A stretch of 64,000 nt of DNA from Verrucomicrobiota bacterium (GCA_016219875.1 JACRJZ010000146.1:62001-126000), one strand, 5' to 3'; counted from the stretch's first letter, positions 33,937 to 43,412 are shown. Notes: a model not told the origin generated them from the letters alone. Translations and numbers: made by a program.

Positions 33937-35076
33937 ATGGACACCAAGAAAGCGCAGCACGACCTCCGTTCCATCGCCGGCCTGTTCCACATCTACGGCG
34001 ACTTCGTGGAAGCCGCGCCCTACGGCACCGGCCACATCAACGACACCTACTCCGCCGTCTTCAACCAGAGCGGCAGCCCGGCGCGCTACATTTTCCAGCG
34101 CATCAACCATCACGTCTTCAAGAACCCGTCCGCCGTGATGGAGAACGTGAGCCGCGTCACGGCCCACCTTCGCGAAAAGCTGGAACAAAGCGGGGCCGAC
34201 CAGATCAGCCGCCGCGTGCTGACCCTGGTGCCCACGCACGACGGACGCACGTGGGACATGGACGCGGAGGGCAACCACTGGCGTTGCTACCTCTTCATCG
34301 AAAAGGCGACGACCTACGACCAGATTGAAACCACCCAACAAGCTTTCCAGGCGGCCAAAGCGTTCGGCGCGTTTCAGAAGATGCTGGCCGACCTGCCCGC
34401 GCCGCGGCTGCGTGACACAATCCCGAACTTTCATCACACCCGCAGCCGGTTCGACGCGCTGCGGCAGGCGATGCAGGAAGACACCTGCAACCGCGCCGCC
34501 AGTGTGCGGGACGAAATCGAATTCTGCCTGGAACGCGAGCGCATGGTCGATGTGCTGCTGGGTTTGCAGGCGCGCGGCCTTGTCCCGGAGCGCGTCACGC
34601 ACAACGACACCAAGCTCGACAACGTGATGATCGACGACGCCACCGGCGAGGGCATTTGTGTGATCGACCTGGACACCGTGATGCCCGGCTTGGTGCTCTA
34701 CGATTTTGGCGACCTGTGCCGCACAGGGTGTCGTCCGACGGCCGAGGACGAGCGCGACCTCGCCAAGGTTGAGATGCGTCTGGAAATGTTCGAGGCGTTG
34801 GTGCGCGGCTATCTGGCGTCGGCCGGCGACTTCCTCAACGCCGCGGAAAAGGACCACCTTGTGTTCTCCGCGCGGCTGATCACGTTTGAGATCGGCCTGC
34901 GGTTCCTGACGGACTATCTCCAAGGCGACCGCTATTTTAAAATCCACCGCGACGGTCACAACGCAGATCGCGCCCGCGTCCAGTTCAAGATGGTCGAGTC
35001 GTTTGAGCGGAACGAGGCAGCGATGAGCCGGGTGGTGCAGGAAGCCGGGGCTGGCACGCCCCATTCGCGCGAATGA
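33937..35076 (+). CDS. Aminoglycoside-phosphotransferase-fold kinase, NahK-like
   Basis: 379 residues. The catalytic loop THNDTKLDNVMID carries the acceptor-activating Asp, and VIDLDTVMPGLVLYDFGDLC carries the Mg-binding Asp. The N-terminal lobe has YGTGHINDTY, a nucleotide-binding start, and PARYIFQRINHHVF. This set is typical of N-acetylhexosamine 1-kinase and its relatives, which phosphorylate GlcNAc/GalNAc at C1. It follows the Gfo/Idh/MocA oxidoreductase by three bases, which favours amino-sugar use. Sulfatases elsewhere in the window make salvage of sulfated glycans a plausible source of the sugar, but that link is inference. A choline-kinase-like alternative is less likely. Confidence 0.8.
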   Translation: MDTKKAQHDLRSIAGLFHIYGDFVEAAPYGTGHINDTYSAVFNQSGSPARYIFQRINHHVFKNPSAVMENVSRVTAHLREKLEQSGADQISRRVLTLVPTHDGRTWDMDAEGNHWRCYLFIEKATTYDQIETTQQAFQAAKAFGAFQKMLADLPAPRLRDTIPNFHHTRSRFDALRQAMQEDTCNRAASVRDEIEFCLERERMVDVLLGLQARGLVPERVTHNDTKLDNVMIDDATGEGICVIDLDTVMPGLVLYDFGDLCRTGCRPTAEDERDLAKVEMRLEMFEALVRGYLASAGDFLNAAEKDHLVFSARLITFEIGLRFLTDYLQGDRYFKIHRDGHNADRARVQFKMVESFERNEAAMSRVVQEAGAGTPHSRE

Positions 35077-35166
35077 GGCGCGAGAAACACTCCAACAAGG
35101 CTGCATCAAGTTCCGCCTGACCTCGCGCTCCCATCCCGGCCAAGCCGCGGACGGCCCCGCCCTGCC

Positions 35167-36927
35167 CTACTCCTTCTTCAACCGCCACCGGTCGTAGTCC
35201 GTCAGCAGCAGTTGTTCGGGGAACAAGCCCTCGGGCGCGCGCCGCAGCGGGAAGCCTTTCGGCACTTCGCGCAAGACGAGGCTTTCCAACAAGAACGACG
35301 CCCAGTTGCTGTTGTCGCCCTTGACCCAGTTCGACAGGAACTTCGAGTCAGTCGTCAGGGTGGTGAGGTAGAGGCCCTTGATCGGCTTGTGGTAATCGGT
35401 GATCTCGATCACGTCCTCGCGCCAGTTCAGCGTCACGAGCAACGATTGCCGCCGCCCGTACCAGGCCATCGCCCACGGCATGTCGGACATGATGAGTTCC
35501 TTTTCGTTGAACCAGCCGGCGATGCGCTGGAGCAGCGGCGGATAGTACGGCGGATAGGCGATGGGGCTGGGATGCGGCGGCAGCAGCGTGTGCAGGAGCG
35601 GCAGCGCGCCCACCAGGCAGAAGCTCACCATCAGCACCAACCGCGCCGACGGAAAGGGCAGCGCGATGGAGTCGATGAGCAGGAAGAACAGCGCCGCGCC
35701 GTACATGAAGATCAACGGCGCCAGCAACACGAGCAGGTTCTCCGAATTGATCTCCGGCGATTCGGTGGACAAGGTCGTGCGCCCCATCGCCTGCACCACG
35801 CCGAAGACCACCAGACTGAAAAGCAGAAACCACCGCAGCCGCGACAGCGAGAGGCTGCGAAACGGCACCAGCAAGCCCACCAGGAAGAACGACGCGATCC
35901 AACTGCCGGCCATCTTCGGCACTTCCTGGAATACCTCGCGGGTATTCGCCAGGAGCTTCCGCGCGAAGTCCACGTAGGTCACCTTGCGCAGTTCCGGCTT
36001 CAACGCGCGCTCGAGCCGGTCCTCCGGGAACGTCCCGGTGCCCTGGCAGACCGCGAACGTGGCGGTCCCGAAGGGCATGCCGCTCACCGAGTAGTTCCGC
36101 GCCACCCACGGCCCCATCACGGCGAGGAATCCGCCCAGGGCCGCGAGCGCAAACACCGCGCGCTTCTTGCCGAAAAACGAAATGAAAAACAGCAGCAGCG
36201 GAACGATGAGCCAGCCGAACGAGTAGCGCGTCAACCCGCCCGCGCCGACGAGCACGCCCGCGAAAATCGCCAGGCCCACGAGCAGCACGTCGCTCCGTCC
36301 ATAGCGGGTCCACTGTTCCAGCCAGACGAGCACCCACGCCAGCGCCAACAAGAGCACGATCAGCAGCATCGTGCTCAGGCCCGCCACACTGAAGTGCCAG
36401 AACACTTCCGTGCCAGCGTAGAGGATTGCGGTGATCCACGCGATGGTCGTGTCGAAAAGTTTCTCCGCGAGGAAGAAAAGCAGGATGCCGCCGATCAGCA
36501 GCAGAAACTGGTTCAGGAACGCGACCGCCATGTCGGGGATGTAGATCGTGAAGCCCTTCTCCGCGGTCGTGAAATACTTTGCGGGGAGCGCCTTGAACAA
36601 CCCGGCCAGCAAGTAGGGATACACGGGCGGGTTGGTGATGTCCGGGTGATCGGTTTTCAGTTCCGGCGAGTGGTCGTTCCGGTGCTGTTGCAGCAGGAAC
36701 ATGCTGAACGGCCGGACGTAGAGCGTGGTGTACCCCTTGCCCTGCGCGAGGTTCCGGCCCAGTTGCGCCATGTCCATGGCTTCGCGGTTGGCGAAGTTGC
36801 GATAGACCAGGGTGTCGTAGAGCGCGCCGACGGCCACCACGACGATCAGCACAAACAACACCTTGAAGATGCGCGCGCCGGCGCCTTGCGTGAATCCGTG
36901 GATGATGTCCTGAACTTGAAATGACAT
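35167..36927 (-). CDS. GT39/ArnT-like integral membrane glycosyltransferase
   Basis: 586 residues. About ten membrane helices. The first (FKVLFVLIVVVAVGALYDTLVY) is followed by an exposed acidic loop with MDMAQLGRNLAQGKGYTT, the Asp/Glu-bearing first loop typical of lipid-phosphate-sugar transferases of the GT39/GT83 superfamily (PMT, ArnT). A soluble C-terminal domain of about 110 residues follows the last helix. It would transfer a sugar from a polyprenyl phosphate donor to a protein or lipid on the outer face of the inner membrane. The acceptor is unknown. The gene is read towards the kinase gene, with which it converges, and lies 30 bases after the NtrC-type gene, which may share its promoter. 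Confidence 0.78.
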   Translation of the reverse strand: MSFQVQDIIHGFTQGAGARIFKVLFVLIVVVAVGALYDTLVYRNFANREAMDMAQLGRNLAQGKGYTTLYVRPFSMFLLQQHRNDHSPELKTDHPDITNPPVYPYLLAGLFKALPAKYFTTAEKGFTIYIPDMAVAFLNQFLLLIGGILLFFLAEKLFDTTIAWITAILYAGTEVFWHFSVAGLSTMLLIVLLLALAWVLVWLEQWTRYGRSDVLLVGLAIFAGVLVGAGGLTRYSFGWLIVPLLLFFISFFGKKRAVFALAALGGFLAVMGPWVARNYSVSGMPFGTATFAVCQGTGTFPEDRLERALKPELRKVTYVDFARKLLANTREVFQEVPKMAGSWIASFFLVGLLVPFRSLSLSRLRWFLLFSLVVFGVVQAMGRTTLSTESPEINSENLLVLLAPLIFMYGAALFFLLIDSIALPFPSARLVLMVSFCLVGALPLLHTLLPPHPSPIAYPPYYPPLLQRIAGWFNEKELIMSDMPWAMAWYGRRQSLLVTLNWREDVIEITDYHKPIKGLYLTTLTTDSKFLSNWVKGDNSNWASFLLESLVLREVPKGFPLRRAPEGLFPEQLLLTDYDRWRLKKE

Positions 36928-36957
36928 AAGAGGGGCGTTGCGGAAATCAGGTTTAGC

Positions 36958-38328
36958 TCACAGCTTCTCCAACTGGTAAGTGTGCAACTTGCGGTGCAGG
37001 GTCCGCCGGCTCATGCCGAGTTTCTTGGCGGCTTCGGTCCGACTACCGCCGCAGTCCTTGAGCGCACGGATCATGAGCTGCTTCTCGGCTTCCTTCACCG
37101 TGAGTTCGCCGCTGCCAAGAACAGACTGCGGCGAACTGGCCCCAATCTCTGGCGTCCGGCTTCGCACCGTGGCCGGCAGGTCGCGCACGGAGATCCGCTC
37201 TCCGCGGCACAGCACCACGGCGTGCTCGATGGCCGTGCGCAACTCGCGCACATTGCCCGGCCAGGCGTAGGCCTCGAGCGCTTCGTTGGCGTCGGGCGTA
37301 AAGCCGGTCACCTTCTTGGAGTTTTCGTCCGCGAACTCCTTCATGAACGTCTGCGCCAGCAAAGGGATGTCCTCATGCCGGTCACGCAGCAGCGGCAGGC
37401 GGATGGCGATGACGTTGAGCCGGAAGAAAAGGTCCTCACGGAACTTGCCCGCCTGCACCAGCGCCGGCAGATCCTTGTTGGTCGCGGTGATCAGGCGCAC
37501 GTCCGCGGTCTGGGTCTTGTTCGACCCCAGCCGCTCGAACGTCCGCTCGCCCAGGAAGCGCAGGAGCTTCACCTGGATCGTGGCGTCGATCTCGCCGATC
37601 TCATCGAGGAACAAGGTGCCGCCTTGGGCCTGCTCAAAGCGCCCGATCCGCCGTTCGTGCGCGCCGGTGAACGCGCCCTTTTCGTGCCCGAACAACTCGG
37701 CCTCCAGCAGGGTGGCGGGCAGCGCCGCGCAGTGGACCGTGACCAGCGGGGCGCGCTGGCGCGGGCTGAGTTGGTGAATGGCTTTGGCGATCAGCTCCTT
37801 GCCGGTGCCGCTTTCGCCCAGAATCAGCACCGTGGTGCGGGTGGGCGCGACTTGCTGCACCATTTCAAACACCTCGTGCATGGCCGGCGACTCGCCGACG
37901 ATATTGTCCAAGCCGAACTTCGTTTCAATCTGCTGGCGGAGCGAGACGTTCTCCACTTCGAGCGACTGCTGCTTGAGGGCGCGCCCGATGCGCATTTCCA
38001 ACTCATCGATTTGCAGCCGGCCCTTGGCGATGTAGTCGTCGGCGCCGCTCTTCATGGCCTCGACGGCGAGTTCCTCCGAGCCGTAAGCGGTCATGAGGAT
38101 GCAGACGGGCGGCTTGGGCAGCGACTTGGCCCGCCGGATCAGCTTCATGCCGTCTTCGCTCGGCAGGCGGAAGTCCGTGAGGAGGACATCGAAGCTCTCC
38201 GACTCCAACAGCGCGTAGCCCGCGGCCGCGTCTTCCGCCACGAACACGTCGTAGCGGTCCTCCAGCGCCGCGCGCAATCCTTCGCGCGTGTGCTTCTCGT
38301 CATCCACGATGAGCAGACTGGCCTTCAT
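36958..38328 (-). CDS. NtrC-family sigma-54 response regulator
   Basis: 456 residues. Receiver domain 1-120 with phospho-acceptor Asp52 (VLLTDFRLPSEDG) and Lys at its end. AAA+ domain with Walker A GESGTGKE, the sigma-54 contact loop GAFTGA, and Walker B TLFLDEIGEI. A Fis-type helix-turn-helix closes the protein (GGSRTEAAKKLGMSRRTLHR). It activates sigma-54 promoters by ATP hydrolysis. No sensor kinase is adjacent. The receiver is followed by a short helical linker. Targets are unknown, but the glycosyltransferase gene downstream on the same strand is the closest candidate. Confidence 0.93.
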   Translation of the reverse strand: MKASLLIVDDEKHTREGLRAALEDRYDVFVAEDAAAGYALLESESFDVLLTDFRLPSEDGMKLIRRAKSLPKPPVCILMTAYGSEELAVEAMKSGADDYIAKGRLQIDELEMRIGRALKQQSLEVENVSLRQQIETKFGLDNIVGESPAMHEVFEMVQQVAPTRTTVLILGESGTGKELIAKAIHQLSPRQRAPLVTVHCAALPATLLEAELFGHEKGAFTGAHERRIGRFEQAQGGTLFLDEIGEIDATIQVKLLRFLGERTFERLGSNKTQTADVRLITATNKDLPALVQAGKFREDLFFRLNVIAIRLPLLRDRHEDIPLLAQTFMKEFADENSKKVTGFTPDANEALEAYAWPGNVRELRTAIEHAVVLCRGERISVRDLPATVRSRTPEIGASSPQSVLGSGELTVKEAEKQLMIRALKDCGGSRTEAAKKLGMSRRTLHRKLHTYQLEKL

Positions 38329-38410
38329 GACATCAATGACCCTGCGCGAAGTCCAAAGGTGAACGCGGGAAAAGTCGAGATCGTTTTGCAGCGAACTTGT
38401 GACCTCCAGG

Positions 38411-38565
38411 GCTGCATCAAGCTCGGTCTGGGGCCGCCCGGAGCGCGGCTGTCCCGGCCGCAGCCACGCTCGGAACCCGCTGGCTCAAGCCTCTTCACGA
38501 GGCGCCCGATCGTTCGTGGTCGCTGCGGCTGGGACAGCCGTGCTCCGGAACGAGCTTGATGCAGC
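38411..38565. repeat. Palindromic element with outer GCTGCATCAAGCTCG ends
   Basis: Outer ends GCTGCATCAAGCTCG (38411-38425) and its exact inverted copy (38551-38565). Inside, GCGGCTGTCCCGGCCGCAGC faces GCTGCGGCTGGGACAGCC. It occupies part of a 375-base divergent gap (38329-38703). A lone outer end GGCTGCATCAAG also lies at about 35098. Related inner arms occur at 28880 and 60681. No promoter is obvious. Confidence 0.8.
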
Positions 38566-38703
38566 TTTGTGCGACCCCTGGGCGGCTCTGAAGCCGATGG
38601 TGATTCCCAGCCCACGGTAAGCTTCCGTTAAGGTGGTTCTGATACGATGTCTCGCGTCCGCCGGCTCCGGAGCCTAGACTGCCCCCAGAGCCGCTCTCAA
38701 AAT

Positions 38704-39381
38704 ATGCGCGTCTTGTTGGTTGAAGATTCGGCCCGTCTCCAGCAGACCGTCGGCACGGCGTTGCGACGGTCGGGCTACGCCGTCGATGTCTCCGGCGACG
38801 GCGAGGACGGGTTGTGGCGCGCAGAGAACACGGACTACGACGTCCTCGTGCTCGATCTCATGCTCCCGAAGCTGGACGGCTGGTCCGTGCTGGAGCGGCT
38901 TCGCGCCACGGGCAGGTCCACCCACGTCCTCTTGTTGACGGCGCGCGACACCGTGCAGGACCGCGTCCACGGCCTACGCGCCGGGGCCGATGATTATCTC
39001 GTGAAGCCCTTCGCTCTGGAGGAATTGCTTGCCCGCGTGGAAGCGTTGTGCCGTCGCGCTTACGGCAGCAAACAAAACCGCCTCGTGGTCGCCGACCTGG
39101 CGATCGACACCGCCGCCAAGAAAGTCACGCGCGCCGGCCAGCCCGTGAAACTCAAGCCGCGCGAATACCAACTCCTCGAATACCTGGCCCGCCGCCGCGG
39201 CGAAGTGGTCACGCAAACAGAGATCGAGGCGCACCTTTACGATGCCGATGCCGAGCCGATGAGCAACGTCGTCGAATCTGTCCTCTCCTCGCTCCGCCGA
39301 AAACTCGCCGAAGCGAATCCCGCGCCGCTCATTCACACCCGGCGCGGTTTGGGCTACGTGCTGGAAGGCGAAGCCCCATGA
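38704..39381 (+). CDS. OmpR-family response regulator
   Basis: 225 residues. Receiver domain with Asp51 (VLVLDLMLPKLDG), switch Thr in LLLTARDT and Lys in YLVKPFALEEL. The C-terminal winged helix reads LKPREYQLLEYLARRRGEV, then YDADAEPMSNVVESVLSSLR. The ATG at 38704 begins MRVLLVEDS, the canonical receiver start; the frame before it is discarded. Partner kinase overlaps by four bases (ATGA), so the pair is translated together. An RND pump relic on the opposite strand downstream suggests that the pair once controlled metal or drug efflux. Confidence 0.93.
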   Translation: MRVLLVEDSARLQQTVGTALRRSGYAVDVSGDGEDGLWRAENTDYDVLVLDLMLPKLDGWSVLERLRATGRSTHVLLLTARDTVQDRVHGLRAGADDYLVKPFALEELLARVEALCRRAYGSKQNRLVVADLAIDTAAKKVTRAGQPVKLKPREYQLLEYLARRRGEVVTQTEIEAHLYDADAEPMSNVVESVLSSLRRKLAEANPAPLIHTRRGLGYVLEGEAP

Positions 39382-40850
39382 GCACGATTCGCCAACGGTT
39401 GACGCGGCGCTTGCTGGCAAGCTGGGCCTTGCTGCTCCTGCTCGGCGGCGGCGTGGCCTACGTCACCACGCGCGCAGCCTTGACGCGGCAGTTCGACGAC
39501 GCGCTGCGCACCAAAGCCCTGGCCCTCACCACCATCACCGAACAGGATCGCGGCGAAATCATGTTGGAGGTCGCCGACTTGTTCATGCGCGAGTTCGACG
39601 CTGATGTCAGCACGGCCTTCTACCAACTCTGGCGAGGCGACGGCGCTGTCGTGGACCGCTCGCCGTCGTTGCACGGCGCGGACCTGCCCCGGCGCGGCGG
39701 CACGTTGGGCGCGCCCGAGTTTTGGAACTTGGACGGACCTGGCAACGCCAAGCACACTTCGCAAAGTGTGCTTCTGCCCGCTCGCGCCGTGGGCTTCAGG
39801 TTCCAGCCCAAGGTGGCCGACGATTCCGCAGCGCCCACCGCCGCGGTCGAAGCCATCCTCGTCGTGGCCGCCGACCGGCGTGAGTTGGACCAAGCGCTCG
39901 CCACGCTGGCGCTGGTTCTGGGCGGATCGGGCCTGTTGGTGTTGCTCCTCACGGCCGCGCTGGGGCCGGTCTTGTTGCGACGCGAACTGGCGCCGTTAGA
40001 CCGTGTGGCGGACCAAGCCCAACACATCGATGCCGGCTCCCTGGCCACGCGCTTTCCGACCGAGGACCTCCCCGGCGAGTTGGCGCCCATCACCGCGCGG
40101 CTCAACGACCTGCTGCAGCGGCTGCAGACGGCGTTCGAGCGCGAGCGTCAGTTCAGCAACGACCTCGCGCACGAATTCCGCACGCCCATCGCGGAGCTTC
40201 GCAGTCTGGCCGAACTGTCGCTGAAATGGCCGGAAGCGCGCACCGCAGACACCGACCGCACCACCCTCGCCATCGCGGTCCAGATGGAATCGATCGTCAC
40301 CCGCTTGCTGGCCATCGCCCGCCGCGAACAGGAGCCGGTAGCGGTTTCGTCGGAGCCGGTGAATGTCGCGGACCTCATCCGAACCGTCTGTCAACCGCTC
40401 CAGCCGCGGGCGGCCTCTCGTCACCTGGCCATCGAAACGGACCTCTCGCCCTCTCCTCCCATCCACAGCGACCCGGTGCTCTTGCGCTCCATCGTGACGA
40501 ACCTGCTGGAGAACGCCGTCGAGTACGCTCCGGCAGGCAGCGCGGTGCGCATCCAAAGCGAACAGCGGAATGGCGGCTTCGCCCTGTGCGTGGCCAATCC
40601 CGCCGGCCCACTGAACGCCGGAGATCTGCCGCATCTCTTCGATCGTTTTTGGCGCAAGGATACCGCCCGCTCCGGCGCGGCCCATTCTGGGCTGGGCCTT
40701 TCGCTGGCGCGCGCGTTTGCGACCAGCATGGGCTACACTCTGAGCGCCGCCTTGAAAGCCGACGCCTGCCTAGTCATGACCTTGACCGGCCCGGTGAAGC
40801 CGGAGTGCTCCAACTCACCAAGTCCAAGCACACCGCCAAGTGCGACTTAG
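39378..40850 (+). CDS. Sensor histidine kinase of the OmpR-partner type
   Basis: 490 residues. Two membrane helices (about 12-30 and 180-200) frame a periplasmic sensor of about 150 residues. HAMP linker, then the phospho-accepting His265 in FSNDLAHEFRTPIAELR. ATP-binding boxes: N box LRSIVTNLLENAVEYAP, G1-like region degenerate, F box DLPHLFDRFWRKD, G2 HSGLGLSLARAFA. The G1 box, usually DxGxG, reads VANPAGPLN, so it is weak; this is shared by some CusS-type kinases. A short in-frame palindrome adds about eight residues to the sensor (39750). It signals to the response regulator encoded just before it. Confidence 0.9.
   Translation: MSTIRQRLTRRLLASWALLLLLGGGVAYVTTRAALTRQFDDALRTKALALTTITEQDRGEIMLEVADLFMREFDADVSTAFYQLWRGDGAVVDRSPSLHGADLPRRGGTLGAPEFWNLDGPGNAKHTSQSVLLPARAVGFRFQPKVADDSAAPTAAVEAILVVAADRRELDQALATLALVLGGSGLLVLLLTAALGPVLLRRELAPLDRVADQAQHIDAGSLATRFPTEDLPGELAPITARLNDLLQRLQTAFERERQFSNDLAHEFRTPIAELRSLAELSLKWPEARTADTDRTTLAIAVQMESIVTRLLAIARREQEPVAVSSEPVNVADLIRTVCQPLQPRAASRHLAIETDLSPSPPIHSDPVLLRSIVTNLLENAVEYAPAGSAVRIQSEQRNGGFALCVANPAGPLNAGDLPHLFDRFWRKDTARSGAAHSGLGLSLARAFATSMGYTLSAALKADACLVMTLTGPVKPECSNSPSPSTPPSAT
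39750..39773. repeat. 24-bp palindrome within histidine kinase gene
   Basis: AAGCACACTT, four bases, AAGTGTGCTT. Translated as KHTSQSVLL in the periplasmic sensor. It keeps the frame. A longer version is at 29293-29328. Confidence 0.7.
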
Positions 40851-40924
40851 CTCCCAAGCCACTACTCCTGGCTTGTCCTAGCCCCGGCCCACTGGCTCAA
40901 CCAGGAGATCAACCTCCAGCCCTC

Positions 40925-41419
40925 TCAACTGTTCCCCGCCGCGGAGCACGTCCTCTTCGGCGCTCCTCTTCCGACGCAAACATACAGCGCCGGCAACACC
41001 GGCGTCAGCGTCAGCGCCAGGATGAGCGATCCGAGGAGCGCGAAAATCAGCGCCCTGACCAGCAGGTTGTGGTCGACTGTCCAAATCACGTTGTCCACCA
41101 GTTCCGTCCAGTCGCAGAGCACCTCCAGTTTCACGGCTGGCGGCAGGAACTTCTGCACCTCGGCCAGCTTAGCCTTGAGCGTGTGTGTCACCACCGCGCT
41201 GTTCTCGCCCATGAGCATGAAGCCAAGTCCGAGCACCGCCTCGCCACGCCCATCGGCAGTCACCGCGCCCCGGCGGATTTCGTGGTCCTCCTTCACCGTG
41301 GCCATGTCGCGTACCCGCACCGGCGTTCCGCCTTGCGCCTTGATGACGATGCTGGCGATTTCCTCGACGTTCGTGGTCAGGCCAACGCCGTGGACCAGCA
41401 GCGACTCGCCGCCGCGCAC
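40925..41419 (-). pseudogene. Relic of an RND heavy-metal efflux pump (CzcA/CusA type)
   Basis: 165 codons. The first part matches the periplasmic pore domain and next transmembrane region of CzcA/CusA pumps (RGGESLLVHGVG, PVRVRDMATV, EIRRGAVTADGRGEAVLGLG, FMLMGENS). It then jumps from VDHNLLV directly to ALIFALLGSLILALTLTPVL, which belongs about 250 residues further on in an intact pump (over 1000 residues). The start, the middle and the C-terminus are missing. It is therefore an internally deleted remnant. The upstream region to 41530 shows further, out-of-frame fragments. It lies tail-to-tail with the two-component genes. Confidence 0.8.
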
Positions 41420-41531
41420 GATCTGTCTTCCGAGAAGCCTCCCAAGAGGCAGCCAAGCGGCACATTGAGGCCGACAGCAACGGCTTCAATCGGGCCTCGT
41501 TTTCGACCATGCGCGCATGGGTAGCAAGTCG

Positions 41532-43412
41532 TTATGGACTGCGGAGAACGGTCGCAGGTGAAACCGTCACTTGGCATTCGGGGAAAGTCTTGCGCAGGAA
41601 CTGCACCAGCGAAAGGTCGAGTAAATCTAGAATCTTCTTCTGTTCTTCGGCTTCTGAAAGAGGTTCCTCAGACTTGATCTTGTATCCCGCCAGCCTCAGC
41701 ACGCTGGCCGGCAGGAAGCCCTCGATGTCCACGTGCCCGGAGGCCCGTGATCGCCCCAGCGGTGATCGCACTCCCCACAACCGCACATGGGGCGTAACGG
41801 TGAGATGATGCGCGTGGGGCTTCAGAACTCCATCGTCGCAGAGGGCTTCGAAGTCCTCGCAGGAGAGTACCAAGTCCTCCACCGGCGCGAGGGCGGGTTC
41901 CTGCACGCCGAAGATCGAAGCGTTGAGCGCCGACACCGACGGTCGCATGAGCGGGAAGAAGATCACGTCGTCAATGTTCTCCTGCTCGGTGAAGATCATG
42001 GCCATCCGCTCGATGCCCGGGCCAATGCCCGTGGTCGGCGGCATCCCGTATTCCAGCGCTTCGATGAAATCAAAATCCAGCGTGTGGAACTTGCCTTGGT
42101 CGCGTTCTTCCGCGCGGTAGGCCTTTTGCCATGTCTCCAGCAAATGCGCTGGATCGTTCTGCTCCGACCAGTTATCGCCACATTCCATGCCCGCGATGAA
42201 GATCTCGAACCGCTCGACAAAGCGCGGATCGTCGGCCAGCGGCTTGGCCAGTGGCGAGATTTCCACAGGATGCCCGAATACCAGCGTGGGCTGGATCAGG
42301 TCCGGTTCGACGAGTTCGAACGCTTTCACCAGTGCCTCCCCCACCGAAAGTTGCGGTTCGTGGATGCCCAGGGCAGCGAGGTGGGCATTGGCCTCGTCCG
42401 CCGTCTGGCAGGCGCGAAAATCCACACCGGTCTTCTCCTTCACTGCGTCGGCCATGCTGACGCGCCGCCACGGCTGCGCGAAGTCAATCAAGTGACCTCG
42501 CACGTTGAACTGTGTCCGGCCGAAAGCCTGCAACGCAACGTGACGGAACATGTCCTCGATCAGGTTCATGTTGTATTCGTAGTTCTCGTACGCCGTCATG
42601 GTCTCCACCATCGAAAACTCCGGGTGATGACTCCGGTCAATGCCTTCGTTGCGGAAATACCGGCCAATCGTATAAACCTTGTCGAAGCCGGCCACGATCA
42701 GGCGTTTCAAATAGAGCTCGTGCGAGATGGCCAGATACATGTCACAACCCAGCGCATTGACGTGCGTCTTGAACGGCTTGGCCGTGCCGCCGCCGTACTG
42801 CGGCTGAATGACGGGCGTGGGGAACTCGGCGAAGCCGCGCTCGTCCAGAAAGGCGCGGATGGCCGCCAGCATGCGGCTGATCGCCGCAAAACGCTCGTGA
42901 GGCTGGCGGTCGAGGATCACGTCCAGATACCGCTTGCGCAGCACCTGTTCGCGGTCCTTCAAGCCGGACCACTGATCTGGCAATGGGCGAATCGCCTTGG
43001 TGAGCATGCGGAGTTGCTCCACCAGCACGGAGATTTCGCCGCGCTCGGTCTTGATCACCTTGCCGGTGGCTTCGATCACATCGCCCAAGTCGAGCAGTGG
43101 CAAGTCGGCGTAGCCCAACGCTTGCGTGGCGGCGTCGCTCGGGTGGACGAGTTGGCGCCGGAGAAACAGTTGGATGCGACCGGACTGGTCTTGAACATGG
43201 CCAAACGCTAGAGCGCCCTGTTTTCGCCAAGCCATCAGGCGCCCGGCCACAGTGACGGTCCGGCCTTCGTGACCCGCGAAATCGTCCACGATCGCCTTCG
43301 CATAATGCGTGCGGCGGCAGCGCGAAGGGTACGGGTTCAGTCCCAAGCCCCGTAGCGACGCCGCTTTGCCCAGCCGGATGTTCCTGATTTCAACCAGTGG
43401 ATTCGTTGACAC
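41532..43412 (-). CDS. lysS: Lysyl-tRNA synthetase, class II, with C-terminal extension
   Basis: 626 residues from a GTG at 43412; the in-frame stretch upstream is a relic of clpB and repeats. An OB-fold anticodon domain (AGRLMAWRKQGALAFGHVQD) comes first, then motif 2 GRYFRNEGIDRSHHPEFSMV and motif 3 GIGPGIERMAMIF. It charges tRNA-Lys. The family normally ends soon after motif 3 (about 500 residues). Here about 120 residues follow: an acidic region with cysteines (LVLSCEDFEALCDDG), then KKILDLLDLSLVQFLRKTFP. This tail may be lineage-specific. A Shine-Dalgarno sequence is not evident before the GTG. Confidence 0.9.
   Translation of the reverse strand: MSTNPLVEIRNIRLGKAASLRGLGLNPYPSRCRRTHYAKAIVDDFAGHEGRTVTVAGRLMAWRKQGALAFGHVQDQSGRIQLFLRRQLVHPSDAATQALGYADLPLLDLGDVIEATGKVIKTERGEISVLVEQLRMLTKAIRPLPDQWSGLKDREQVLRKRYLDVILDRQPHERFAAISRMLAAIRAFLDERGFAEFPTPVIQPQYGGGTAKPFKTHVNALGCDMYLAISHELYLKRLIVAGFDKVYTIGRYFRNEGIDRSHHPEFSMVETMTAYENYEYNMNLIEDMFRHVALQAFGRTQFNVRGHLIDFAQPWRRVSMADAVKEKTGVDFRACQTADEANAHLAALGIHEPQLSVGEALVKAFELVEPDLIQPTLVFGHPVEISPLAKPLADDPRFVERFEIFIAGMECGDNWSEQNDPAHLLETWQKAYRAEERDQGKFHTLDFDFIEALEYGMPPTTGIGPGIERMAMIFTEQENIDDVIFFPLMRPSVSALNASIFGVQEPALAPVEDLVLSCEDFEALCDDGVLKPHAHHLTVTPHVRLWGVRSPLGRSRASGHVDIEGFLPASVLRLAGYKIKSEEPLSEAEEQKKILDLLDLSLVQFLRKTFPECQVTVSPATVLRSP

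Noticed and set aside
40925..41419. Functional efflux protein gene
   Set aside because: The core helices between VDHNLLV and ALIFALLG are absent, and no start or end of the pump remains.
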